Of a stretch of DNA of 64,000 nucleotides, positions 16,766-25,557 are shown one piece after another. The position numbers and the translations under genes are program-made. This DNA is from Streptomyces liangshanensis (GTDB lineage Bacteria > Actinomycetota > Actinomycetes > Streptomycetales > Streptomycetaceae). Positions within the stretch are counted from its first letter, which is position 1. Each line of letters begins with the position of its first letter. The stretch spans positions 496,001-560,000 of the forward strand of contig NZ_CP050177.1 in NCBI RefSeq assembly GCF_011694815.1, given 5' to 3'. The notes beneath the pieces were generated by a model. That model had not been told where the DNA came from. It ran no database searches and saw only the letters and a program-made list of their open reading frames with translations.

Positions 16766-17170
16766 TCAGCGGGTCTCCGTGAGGGCGCCCTGGATCGACA
16801 TGGCCACTTCGACGCGCCCGATGATCAGCAACGTACGGGCGACCAAGGCCTTCGGACGCACTGCGAGGACGCCGGTCTCCGCTTGCTGCCTTGGCCGTGC
16901 CGTACGGGATGATGGATCCGGGAGACAGGACTCGTCGTAGTGGGTTCGGCCCTGCCGCTCGACGCGTTGATCACGACGCGAGGGTTCACCTCCGCCATGG
17001 TGGGCGTCCAGATTTGCCACCTCTCGCAGATCGAGGAGGCGCCACGAACTGGGGGAAGTAGTGCCCGGCTTCGTCGTGTACGTGGCGACGGCGGCGTGTC
17101 CCGCCGCTCTCGCCTGCCGGATCAGCTCGGACCCCAGGAAGCCGGACCCACCGACGATCAGAATGGTCAT
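16766..17170 (-). pseudogene. Broken NAD-dependent reductase (RmlD/SDR-like)
   Basis: The intact start reads MTILIVGGSGFLGSELIRQA, a Rossmann loop of the extended-SDR/dTDP-4-dehydrorhamnose-reductase type, up to LDLREVANLDA. Near 17000 the homology moves one frame (AEVNPRVVINASSGR). About 60 residues are then missing. PYGTAKAA (the catalytic Tyr/Lys region) appears near 16900, and a further shift near 16885 leads to AETGVLAVRPKALVARTLLI. At least two frameshifts plus an internal deletion make this non-functional. Confidence 0.75.
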
Positions 17171-17609
17171 GCGCGCGTAACCGTAGCTCCGCGCGCCCCA
17201 CGATGGCGGCGATCATCCGGTGAGGGCCGCCGGGAAGCTCGCGCGGCCGCCGCGCTGGCGCGCCGCGGCAAGTAGGCCCGCACGTGGGTCCCGGGGTACC
17301 GTACGTCCCGAGGTCTCGCACTGTCGGCGGCCGGGAGCGGCCGTGCCAACGGGGAACCACCCGGGGTCTTCTACCCGACCGCTCCTGCTACCCGCGACGC
17401 CCGAGCAGGCCGCGGTCCTCTTCGTCTCCGCTTCCGCCGCCTGCCGTTGGCGCAGTGCGCGCATCGACTCCATGCATCAGTACGGGGGCGCATGTCCGCA
17501 GGGTGCGCGCCCCTCCGAACGGGCTATGGCGGCCGAAAGCGAGCGGCTGGACAGTCATACAACAGGCAGGGCACGGGAGTCCCGGCCTCTTTCGTATCGG
17601 GGGAATCGC
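17171..17609. other. Non-coding gap
   Basis: No gene is supported. The stretch immediately before 17610 contains the ribosome-binding site (GGGGGA) of the secreted-protein gene. Confidence 0.4.
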
Positions 17610-17939
17610 GTGCGTCTCATCCTGCGTACCGCACTCACCGCCGCGGCCGCGGTTGTCATGGCCGTCGCGTCCGCAACGTCCGCCGGCGCCGGCGCACAGG
17701 CCAAGGCCACCGGCACGTTCTACTACTCCGGCCTGATCACCGGCGCCGGTCAGATCAACAACCCCACCCTCGGCCCCTGCTACATCGTCGACGTGCTCTC
17801 CTTGAGCGGTTTCAACGACACAGACGCTGTCGCCACCGTCTACAGCGACCTCAGCTGTGTCCTCCAGGGCTTCCGAGTCGATCCCGGCAACAACGTGCCC
17901 TTCTTCCAGTACGCCTCGGTGAAGTTCAGCGCCAACTGA
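17610..17939 (+). CDS. Small secreted protein, unknown function
   Basis: GTG at 17610 follows GGGGGA and opens a 109-residue protein. It has a clear Sec signal peptide (VRLILRTALTAAAAVVMAVA, with cleavage probable after SAGAGA). The mature part is about 80 residues, with two cysteines (GPCYIVDVL and DLSCVLQGF) that could form one disulfide, and a hydrophobic aromatic C-terminus. I do not recognise the family. Confidence 0.7.
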   Translation: MRLILRTALTAAAAVVMAVASATSAGAGAQAKATGTFYYSGLITGAGQINNPTLGPCYIVDVLSLSGFNDTDAVATVYSDLSCVLQGFRVDPGNNVPFFQYASVKFSAN

Positions 17940-18193
17940 CCCCACCATGCACCACGTCGAATCGGTGTCGATCGTGTCGAACAGGGGCCGGTGACGAAAC
18001 TACCGCCACCGGCCCAGCTGCGGTGGGCACCGGTTCGGACGAGAGGCCGGACTTCGGCCCCAGCCCGGTGACGTGTCGGTCTGCGGCCGGATCGGCCGCG
18101 CCCTCCGGACGCCGAGGCTCGTTTTCGACGACGTTGACACCCACGCCACCAGATTCTTCGTTTCTGCGGACTGCTTGGCTCGTTTGCCAGATC

Positions 18194-18586
18194 ATGCGCT
18201 CTCGCACGGTTGTGACCGTACTGACTCTCACCTCGGCTGTCACTGCAGGAGTCCTTCTGACCTCGTCTCCAGTCTTTGCCGGCGGGGTCGGCGATGTCCT
18301 TTCTCCTGCTTTCGGAACTGACTGCGCCAATCGCAATGTGGGCTCTCGGGCGGCAGGAGCCACCGTATCCGGCACCGGAACCGCGAGCAGCAATGTACTT
18401 GGGCTCCCCCTGACGAGCGCACTCAACCAGTGCGGGGGCGCCGACATGCCCATCGAATCGACATCTTTCCTGAAGAAGCTGCACGGGAATCTCGCGGGCA
18501 CCCACTCAACCGTCAAGCTGAGCAACCTGTTCAACGGTGACAACGCGTTGGGGACTGCGACGCAACAGTTCCTGGCCGGTACGTAA
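18194..18586 (+). CDS. Secreted protein with chaplin-like motifs
   Basis: A 130-residue protein: ATG 18194 opens a signal peptide (MRSRTVVTVLTLTSAVTAGV, ending near SPVFA). The mature region has GDVLSPAFGTDCANRN and NVLGLPLTSALNQCGGADM. The spacing NPAFGxxC...LGxPxxxxxNxCG resembles chaplins, the amyloid-forming surface proteins of Streptomyces, but the order of motifs and the 45-residue hydrophilic tail do not fit a standard chaplin. Treat the relation as a suggestion only. Confidence 0.65.
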   Translation: MRSRTVVTVLTLTSAVTAGVLLTSSPVFAGGVGDVLSPAFGTDCANRNVGSRAAGATVSGTGTASSNVLGLPLTSALNQCGGADMPIESTSFLKKLHGNLAGTHSTVKLSNLFNGDNALGTATQQFLAGT

Positions 18587-18617
18587 CTGAGCGTTTCGCC
18601 CTAACTCATCGCAGCTG

Positions 18618-18870
18618 TGAATCCCCTGGCCCCACGGGCGTGTGGGACGATTCCGAGGTCGATGCCGAGAGCGACGGCATGCTCGAAGAGGTGCTTGCGC
18701 AGCCGCCGTCGACCCAGACCTCGCGACCGGTGGGGTGATCGGCTGCGGCCTGCTCCAGGAGGGTGCGGCCAGCGGTGGAGTCCTGGACTCCGGCGGCGGC
18801 GACCAGCACCGCGAGCAACAGACCGTATTGCCTGCGTCGACGCCCTGCGTCAAGGCCGGGGCTGTTGCAG
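18618..18870 (-). pseudogene. IS5-type transposase fragment
   Basis: On the minus strand one frame reads GLLLAVLVAAAGVQDSTAGR followed by LLEQAAADHPTGREVWVDGG, matching the core of IS5-family DDE transposases. The next bases continue the homology one frame away (HLFEHAVALGIDLGIVPHAR, then GARGFT). N- and C-terminal thirds are missing, so this is a frameshifted relic. Confidence 0.75.
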
Positions 18871-19019
18871 GTGCGGGAGGCCGGAGCGTACCCGGAGTGA
18901 AGAGGTACCTTCAGCTGCGGATCGCCGCTCGACTCGCCTAAGCCCAAGCTCGGGAAGCCGAGCCGGCCGCGCCTGATTTGAAGGTCAGGAACAGTCACTG
19001 AGCTTGTTGTTTAACTCCA

Positions 19020-19268
19020 TCAGGGACTGAAGTAGTCGCCCCACCAGAAAGTTGCCACGTAGGCCCGTCCAAGTGCCTCTCCGCCGCGTCCGCCCCTGAT
19101 ATAGATTACGATCAATGCCAAGACCAACCAAGCGGTGAAGCATCCCGCGACAATCAAAGTCGCCCGAGGGCTCGCGACGATAGCAATGACGATCAAGGCA
19201 ATGATTGTCACAGCCAGTCCTATGTGGCCGTCGCTGATATCCGTGCCGGGCTTGTTGTCGCCTGTCAT
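19020..19268 (-). CDS. Small membrane protein
   Basis: An 82-residue protein with a short polar start (MTGDNKPGTDISDGHIG) and two membrane helices (LAVTIIALIVIAIVA and ATLIVAGCFTAWLVLALIVI), then a basic Gly/Arg loop. GGGAG lies a few bases before ATG 19268. Function is unknown. It lies between two transposase relics and could be cargo or resident. Confidence 0.65.
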   Translation of the reverse strand: MTGDNKPGTDISDGHIGLAVTIIALIVIAIVASPRATLIVAGCFTAWLVLALIVIYIRGGRGGEALGRAYVATFWWGDYFSP

Positions 19269-19333
19269 GGGTGCTCCCGCTGAAGATCACGCCGTCCTGC
19301 GCCAGAGCAGCCTACGGGGCTCTGTCTGCACTT

Positions 19334-20588
19334 TCAGTACCCCTTGAACGACGGGGCTTGGTGCCCCTTTTGTGGTGAGCGGGGCGGCTGTACGCCTCGC
19401 CGGTCGTGAGGCCACGACCCACATCGCGACGGGTGGCCGGACGGCGGTTCCTCGAACCAAATGGCCTGCCTGGTAAGGGTGTTGAGGGTTGCGGCGCACT
19501 GGCCGGGGAGCCGGTCTTCGTGACGCCGCAGGAAGGACTGCCAGCAGCGGTCGACGTCCGCCGCGCCGGCGCCGGCGCCCGACCACCAAAGCCAGACCGG
19601 CTTGTTCACCCCGCCCGACGGCAGCTTCTCGACGGCGAGGCGGATGACGGTACTCTCGATGAGGGGCAGTGGTCCGTCGTACTCGATCCAGGCCGCCCGC
19701 CGGGTCAGCCTTGGGTGCAGCCTGTCCCACGCCTGCGCGGTCGCCTTGCCGTAGAGGCGGGTGTCGGTGACCGTCACGGCCTGCTCGATGCCCCAGGTAA
19801 AGGAGTCGCCGAAGACGAACTCGCCGCCGTGCTTGGGTGGCCGGCCGCCTTTTGGGGTTGGCCAGGGCGAACTCATTTCGGGAGGGGGCCAGACGCCGCA
19901 TCACCCGATCTGAGCGCAGTCGGCCGAGGATCTCGACGGCCAAGCCGGCCAGCAGGTAGGCGATGCGGGGCGCGTCGTATCCGGCATCGAGCACGACCAA
20001 GACGTGCGGGTCCCCTGGCTTCACTGGCCAGGCGCGACGAGTTGCTCGACGACCTCGCGGAGCTGGACGGTGGTCACCGCGGCGACGCCCGCGCCGGGCT
20101 CCAGGCGGACCGCGTCCAGCACCGCCGTCCCCGACGTGCGGCCCGCATCCAGCGCGGCCACGATCGAATACGGCCAGCCGGGCACCATCTGATGCTTACC
20201 CTCACGCCGGCCGAACGTGTGGCAAAAGGACCGGTCACGACAGGTGTTGGCGTCCGGCCGCAGCCACGGCGAGACGTCTGCGGCCAGCACGATCCGACCG
20301 TCCGCAGCCCTCGGTAGCGGCGTCGACACAAGGTTCCGACGTAGCCGGGCGACGTCGATCTGCCCCTGGTTGAGACCGCCGTAGAGAGCGCCATGCCCGC
20401 GGCGGTGTTCCGGGGCCAGTGCCAGGTCGACGAGCGTCCGCACCCGCCGGTCCGTGCGCAACAGGGCGTCGCACAACTCGAACAGAGTCGCTCTGGGCGA
20501 TCAGACACGCGAACAACTCCGTCCGGAAGCGCGACACTTCCGCGAACGCGTCCCGCAGAACACCTGGGTACTTCAGACTCACGACCAC
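19334..20588 (-). pseudogene. DDE transposase pseudogene (multiple frameshifts)
   Basis: Pieces of one transposase lie in successive frames: MRDAFAEVSRFRTELF-like start near 20580, then after a one-base shift near 20489 LFELCDALLRTDRRVRTLVD through IVLAADVSPWLRPDA (first catalytic Asp). After a break near 20024 comes VLVVLDAGYDAPRIAYLLAG, and after a shift at an A-run near 19857 GGRPPKHGGEFVFGD. The final 100-150 residues with the catalytic Glu are replaced by unrelated sequence near 19520. It resembles IS701/IS4-type proteins common in Streptomyces; the exact family is uncertain. Confidence 0.75.
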
Positions 20589-20982
20589 GGCCTTCGTACG
20601 GTTCCTCTGTCTCTGTGACGAAGCACAGGATCAGACGGAGGCCGCCCTCACATTCGCTGAACTGCGAAAACACCGACCAGGTTCGAGCCGCGTTCGACGC
20701 CGAACCCTGAATGACAAGCTCAAGCGGCTGGCCGAACGCGGGATCCTGATCGAGCCCGAGCAGGAGTTTTCCACCCAGCCACGGCCATAGCCACACGGAA
20801 AGGCCACCACCAGCCCGACAGCTCCAGCCGCAAGCGCGAAACAGGCAGCACGTTACTTACTGCCCTCTCAGGCTAATCAGCCCAATGGCGGCTTCCAAGC
20901 AGTCCTCAGCTGATCAATGCTGTTCTCTTGGACACGCCTCTCGGCGGGGCCAGGACATGACCCAGTACAAGGGAGCGGCATA
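20589..20982. other. Gap with a possible coding remnant
   Basis: No complete gene. The plus frame ending at 20790 reads TLNDKLKRLAERGILIEPEQ, which looks like the end of a winged-helix or similar protein but has no start or upstream domain. The rest holds the ribosome-binding region of the gene at 20983. Confidence 0.35.
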
Positions 20983-21240
20983 ATGGGATACATCCGCAAG
21001 ACAGCCTCCGCACTCGTTTGCAGCGTTCTTGTTGGATTGGCCGGCTCGATGACGGGCGGGACGGCATCGGCCGCCACAGAGTCCTACGCCGTATCGGGGT
21101 GGCCAGGAGAGGCCTACTCGGCGGCATACGCCGAGTCCTACGCGGAATCATCCTCGTACGCGGAGGCATCGGCACACGCGGCGTCCTACGCCGAATCCTA
21201 CGCGGAGTCCTACGCCGCATCCGAGTCGTCAGCAGAGTAG
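20983..21240 (+). CDS. Secreted Tyr-Ala-Glu-Ser repeat protein
   Basis: GGGAG precedes ATG 20983. The 85-residue product has a signal peptide (ALVCSVLVGLAGSMTGGTAS with cleavage near ASA|AT). The mature chain of about 55 residues is almost only Ala, Ser, Glu and Tyr, built from imperfect YAES/YAEA units such as AYAESYAES and SYAESYAESYAAS. There is no cysteine and almost no hydrophobic residue besides Ala and Tyr. This suggests an acidic, disordered or adhesive/fibre-forming surface peptide. No family is recognised. Confidence 0.65.
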   Translation: MGYIRKTASALVCSVLVGLAGSMTGGTASAATESYAVSGWPGEAYSAAYAESYAESSSYAEASAHAASYAESYAESYAASESSAE

Positions 21241-21342
21241 GACAGGGAGCCGCCGGGCCGTAAGGTAAGTGTCCGTCCGGTAAACGGCTGTTCTGCCTTG
21301 TTTAGTTGGTTACTGCGATTGAACTCGTGGTGTCGCCGCTCT

Positions 21343-22010
21343 TCAGCTGGGTCTGATTGTCAGGCCGGTCTCGGTGAGACAACCGTCGATGAGGTTGCTG
21401 TGGTACTGGATGTTCCGAGGCAGCGTCGAACACACTGGATGAGGTGTTCGGGGGGGGGAGGCGACGTTGGACAGCCAGCCCCGCCGCGGCAGTGACCAGA
21501 TGCCTTCGGCTGGGTTGAGGTCGGGAGCGTAAGGCGGCAGGTAGTAGATGGTGAGCCAGTCCCGGGAGGCGGCGAACTTCCCGAGGCTGGCGGCCTTGTG
21601 GACGTTGAGGTTGTCCCGGACGAGGACGATCGGGCCGCCGAGTTGCTGGTGTGCGGCGGTCAGCAGGTCGCGGTAGTCGCGGCCAGGAGAAGCTTTTACG
21701 TCCGCCGCGGTTGCCGTCGTCGCGGCGGGGCCGGTTGATCAGCCGGGAGCGGTGGCCCGGTTTGTAGCAGGTCAGCGCAGCAATGGATATCCGTCTGCGG
21801 GATCGGCCACGGATTCTGACCACCGGAGTGTGTCCGCGCCTGCCCCAGGTCCTGGAGTGCGGGCGGCGTCGTGGAGAATCCGGCCTCGTCCTCGAAGACC
21901 AGCCAGGCTCCGCGGGCCGCCGCGAGGCTTCCGCGCGGGGCCGTACCTCCTTCACCCAGCCGGCGACCGCATCGTCGTCGCATTCCAGGGCCCGCCGGAC
22001 ATGCCGTCCG
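21343..22010 (-). pseudogene. IS630-type transposase pseudogene
   Basis: The minus strand carries RRALECDDDAVAGWVKEVRP near 22000, then WLVFEDEAGFSTTPP (first catalytic Asp), TWGRRGHTPVV and ISIAALTCYKPGHRSRLI. After a frameshift near 21690 the frame reads LVRDNLNVHKA and YLPPYAPDLNPAEGIWSL with the catalytic Asp and Glu. A second shift at a 9-G run (21450-21458) precedes LIDGCLTETGLTIRP and the stop. All DDE positions remain, but the frame is broken at least three times and the N-terminal HTH is not recognisable. Confidence 0.8.
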
Positions 22011-22388
22011 GGTACGTGTGTACGGCGAGGACGCGGTGGAGCGTCTGGCCTTCATCTCCTCGGTCAAGCTTGGGCCTGGCCCTGGAAAAGAAAGTTGCAC
22101 GCCAAGCTGAGCCCAGCGGGAGACCGGGACACCCGTCGCCAGCGGACATCCCTGGGAGCGAGTGCGGTTCTCAGCCGGATGAGGACAGCACGATGCGCTG
22201 GCCTACAGCACGGTACGGCCGCTGCTCATAGTGGAGTTCCGTGCTGGTAACCGCCTTTCGACCACAGCCGTTACCGGCACCCGCTGCGCTTCCTGCGCGC
22301 CCAGCAACCTCACTGCGAACGACATCCCGGTCCTAACTACGAGCAGGCTGGCGCTCTGACCCGGCTGCTGGAATATCGGGGGGGGGGG
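22011..22388. other. Gap without recognisable gene
   Basis: Probably the degenerate 5' part of the IS630-like element plus flanking sequence. No start-to-stop frame with protein-like composition stands out. A long run of G occurs near 22378-22389, directly before a large hairpin. Confidence 0.35.
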
Positions 22389-22439
22389 GAGGGTCCCCCG
22401 CGGCGGCACTGCCGCAGCGCCGCCGCCAGGGGGACCCTC
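22389..22439. terminator. Large stem-loop, probable terminator
   Basis: GAGGGTCCCCC (22389-22399) is exactly mirrored by GGGGGACCCTC at 22429-22439, and the inner GCGGCGGC/GCCGCCGC arms extend the stem to about 18 bp. It lies downstream of the minus-strand secreted-protein gene ending at 22549, fitting a terminator. A transposon end is an alternative. Confidence 0.6.
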
Positions 22440-22548
22440 ACTCGTCACGGCCCGAGACCCCCGGGACCTCCGCACCTCCGTGCCCCCGTCATGTGCGCCA
22501 GACGCGGGGGCGATGGCGACGACGCTCGCGAGGCCTCGCTGTGCGCGG

Positions 22549-22836
22549 TCAGCTGCCGGTCAAGGTCCCGACCACGCGGCCTGCGGTCTGGGCTACCTCC
22601 TGGGCGGTGTGGTCGATGACGTTGCCGTTGGTGCAGTTGTTGGTGTCGGTCGCCCACGAGCCGGCGACGGGTACGACCGCGAGTTCCTGGTAACAGACCG
22701 CGGCGGCGGTGAAGTTCCAGTTGTTCGCGGCGTTCACGCCGGGGCCGAAGTTGCTGTCGTTGTCGGCGAACGCCGTCGGAGCGGCTCCCGCCAGCGCGGC
22801 TGCGGCGAGCAGCCCGCTCGTGATGATCTTCTTCAT
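22549..22836 (-). CDS. Small secreted protein, unknown function
   Basis: ATG 22836 opens a 95-residue protein with a Sec signal (MKKIITSGLLAAAALAGAAP, cleavage near AFA|DN). The mature 70 residues have two cysteines (AAAVCYQELAVVP and TNNCTNGNVID) about 25 apart, many Asn and Thr, and a hydrophobic tail. It resembles in size and style the rodlin/chaplin-era surface proteins of Streptomyces, but I cannot place it in a family. Confidence 0.68.
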   Translation of the reverse strand: MKKIITSGLLAAAALAGAAPTAFADNDSNFGPGVNAANNWNFTAAAVCYQELAVVPVAGSWATDTNNCTNGNVIDHTAQEVAQTAGRVVGTLTGS

Positions 22837-23220
22837 GGCGGGTCCAACGAGCGCCAGGCCGAACGCGACACGGCCCTTCACCCTCGCGGACCGGCGCCGG
22901 CCGCTCCGTCGTGTCGCTACTGACCCTCGAAGCGAACCGAACGGTCGAGGGGCGCTCGGTGGCGGGTCGGCCACGCAGCCCTACTAGCCGGGCTGTCTCA
23001 CGACCGGTCAAACGGTCCGCAAGCAACCCTGCCTGCACGACGCCCTCAACGCCAGTATCGCCCGCGACAAAACCGCCACCAGCCACCGGCTCCGCTCTTC
23101 GGACTGACGCAAGGGCGTGCGCTACCACCGATTTCCGGGCGGCCCAAACCCCGAGATCTGCGGATCCTCTCCCCACAAGCCCTAACCTGGGCACAGCGCT
23201 TCCTCCCGGGGTCCGTCTTG
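22837..23220. other. Gap without recognisable gene
   Basis: Contains the upstream region of the secreted-protein gene (start 22836). The rest has no supportable frame until the relaxase relic begins. Confidence 0.35.
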
Positions 23221-23715
23221 TAATCGCACGCCTTCATCGCGCCCGCAACACAGCCGGTCTGCTCGCCTACCTGTATGGCGGGCCGGGCGAACGCGGTGAC
23301 CCCGCCTGATCCGCACCTTGTGGCCGTGGACGGCCACGGCGCCTCGTTCTTTCACACTGTCCAATGCCGACACACCGCCTGAGCTGGCGCAGTACCTGAA
23401 CGAGCCTGTCCTCCGCCTGGGCTACCGGGCGCCCAAGCGGGCGGTTTGGGTCTGCTCGGTCCGCGCCGCCCCGCACCACCCCGATCTGGGCGACGGCCAG
23501 TGGGGCAAGGTTGCCCGCCGCCTCGTGGCCGCGACCGTCGCACCCGACGGCGACCGGGACGCCTGCCGCTGGATCGCCCTCCGTACCCGCCCCCGCCAGG
23601 TACGCATCGTGGCGACCCTCGTCCGCGAGGACGGCCGCCTCCACCACGCCCACCGCGAGGCCTTCCGGCTGCAGCGCGAGTGCCGCCTCATCGCCACCGA
23701 ACTCGACCACCAGCC
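23221..23715 (+). pseudogene. Relaxase (mobilisation nuclease) fragment
   Basis: The frame IARLHRARNTAGLLAYLYG near 23222-23280 is the N-terminus of actinobacterial MobA/VirD2-like relaxases, but the expected ATG is GTA. After a frameshift near 23309 comes HLVAVDGHG, then ELAQYLNEPVLRLGYRAPKR, AVWVCSVRAAPHHPDLGDGQ, ACRWIALRTRPRQVRIVATL and REAFRLQRECR. The region equivalent to the metal-binding histidines of the family reads RPRQVRIVATL, without histidine. Most of the C-terminal half is absent. This is a dead mobilisation gene from an integrative element. Confidence 0.72.
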
Positions 23716-23760
23716 GGAACCCAACAGCCCGACCGCGCCGCCCCGTGCCCAGGAGTCTCC

Positions 23761-23910
23761 CGTGCCCCTCACCGTCACCATCACCCCTGAACCGAGCGGC
23801 AGCGTCGTCGCCCGCGGCGGCGACAGCCTCGCCCAGTCCCTCCTTACCCACGCCGGTTTCCCCTTCACCAGCGACTGGTACGGCCCCCGCCACCGCCTCC
23901 CCAGCTCCAT
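23761..23910 (+). pseudogene. Truncated mobile-element accessory protein
   Basis: GTG 23761 opens VPLTVTITPEPSGSVVARGG, then SLAQSLLTHAGFPFTSDWYG. In Streptomyces integrative elements a small protein of this type usually follows the relaxase gene. Homology stops after RHRLPSSM, and the frame continues into unrelated sequence, so the C-terminus is lost. Confidence 0.55.
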
Positions 23911-24498
23911 GAGCAGCTTATTCGGTCCGTCGGTGACAACTACTGAGCCTCGACCGATTGATGGGCTTGTCGTCGGTAATGCTTGTCCGGGATCGGGCCT
24001 GGTGGCGGCGGCGCAGCTTCGTGGCCTTGGTGCCCCGGCCACGACCGGAGCGGACGAGGCGTTCCTCCGGGCGAGCGCGTAGAGAATCCCCTGCCGACCC
24101 GCTCGTTCGTGACCCTCGGCGTCGGGTGGCGGCGCTACCGGTTCTGCATCTTGTCGGGACTCAACAAGAGGGCGGGCCCGAGGGTGAGGGGCCACTCGAA
24201 TCTCGGCGCGACCATGATCGCGATGCCTCCAGCGTCGAACGCCCACCTGCGGCCGGCCGTCCCGTTCACGGGCGGCCGAGACGTCCCTGGCTCCAGGAGC
24301 TGTTCGCGGGAGGCGCCTTGCTGGCTGACGGTCAGTCAGGAAAGTCAGCATTGAGTCAGCATTGGTCTGACTGGACCTGCCCGCACACGGCGAGACGTGC
24401 GACTCTCGGCACGCCCGGCGAGCCGGCTTCGGTAGGCGTCCGACTTGTCACGCGGGCCCGTCGGCCGGGAGGGTCGCCGCTCCGCACGGGACACCAGG
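23911..24498. other. Gap, mobile-element debris
   Basis: No gene is supported on either strand across 588 bp. It contains an 11-bp tandem repeat at 24343-24364. Confidence 0.35.
24343..24364. repeat. Tandem 11-bp direct repeat
   Basis: AGTCAGCATTG is repeated twice head to tail, preceded by a related GTCAGTCAGGAA. It is one helical turn per unit. It could be a protein-binding repeat or an element boundary. Confidence 0.6.
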
Positions 24499-25464
24499 TC
24501 AGCGGACTCGGCCTCGGGATTTCAGGGGGACCGGGGGGAGGGCGGGGGCGGGGAGTGGGGGGCCGTCGTAGCCTTTCACCTCGCCGAAGCGGGTGCCTGA
24601 GGTCCAGTCCGTGCGGGCCTGTTTGATCTCGTCGTTCGACCGCCCGATGAAGTTCCACCACATGACGATCTCTTCCTCGAACGGTTCGCCGCCCAGGAGC
24701 ATCAGGCCCGCGTCCGAGTCCGCGCGGAGGGGGAGGTGGGTGCGGCCGCTGCCCAGGTAGAGCATCGAGCCGGGCAGGACCGGTACGCCGTCGACCTCGG
24801 CCGCGCCCGACATGGCGAGGATCGCGTACTCGAAGTCCGGGTCCAGGGGGAGGCGGGCTTCCGTGTCCGCCGTGAGGGCGATGTCGGCGCCGACCAGGGG
24901 GGTGTACGTCGTGCCCGGGGAGGTCGTGCCGTCCAGCGTGCCCAGGATGACCGTCGCCGTCAGGCCGGGGGCGGTGACCGCCGGGAGGTTCGCGTGGTGC
25001 TGGAAGTGCGGCTCGACGTTACGGTGCGCGTCGGGGAGCGCCACCCAGAGCTGGGCGCCGTGCAGGAAGCGGGCGTGGGGGCGGGGGCTCTCCTCCGAGT
25101 GGGAGATCGCCCGGCCCGAGGTCATCAGGCCCAGTTCGCGCGGACGGACGGTCTGGAGGCTGCCGAGGCTGTCGCGGTGCAGGACCTCGCCCTCGTGCAG
25201 CCAGCTGACGGTCTGGAGCCCCATGTGCGGGTGGGGCGGGACCTGCATCCCGGACTCGTCGGCGATGTCGTCGGGACCGTAGTGATCGACGAACGCCCAC
25301 GCGCCGACCATGCGGCGGCCCAGGTTGGGCAGCAGCCTGCGGACCTCCGTGGACTCCCCCAGCTGGACCCGGCGCGGGCTCAGCAGCTCGCGCACCGGCT
25401 CCGCCACGACAAACCCGCGACCGCCGCAGACGGTGAGGGCGGCCTGACGATCAAGATTGCTCAT
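24499..25464 (-). CDS. Pirin family protein
   Basis: A 321-residue bicupin. The N-terminal cupin carries the pirin metal motif VPPHPHMGLQTVSWLHEGEV and HSEESPRPHARFLHGAQLWV (His, His, His, Glu ligands), and the C-terminal cupin has PLVGADIALTADTEARLPL and EVDGVPVLPGSMLYLG. Bacterial pirins are quercetinase-like dioxygenases or modulators of central metabolism. Start ATG 25464 gives the usual MSNLDRQA beginning. Confidence 0.92.
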   Translation of the reverse strand: MSNLDRQAALTVCGGRGFVVAEPVRELLSPRRVQLGESTEVRRLLPNLGRRMVGAWAFVDHYGPDDIADESGMQVPPHPHMGLQTVSWLHEGEVLHRDSLGSLQTVRPRELGLMTSGRAISHSEESPRPHARFLHGAQLWVALPDAHRNVEPHFQHHANLPAVTAPGLTATVILGTLDGTTSPGTTYTPLVGADIALTADTEARLPLDPDFEYAILAMSGAAEVDGVPVLPGSMLYLGSGRTHLPLRADSDAGLMLLGGEPFEEEIVMWWNFIGRSNDEIKQARTDWTSGTRFGEVKGYDGPPLPAPALPPVPLKSRGRVR

Positions 25465-25557
25465 GCCGCCCAACCTAATCCCGCGCGCGGACCGACACGC
25501 CCGCCCCGGCGAAAGAAGTGGTGGAATCTTCAACCACGCCGTGCTGTTACAGCGGAC

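Noticed and set aside
23958..24626. Plus-strand frame between the relaxase relic and pirin
   Set aside because: Arg-rich composition, no motif, and it runs into the pirin gene on the other strand.
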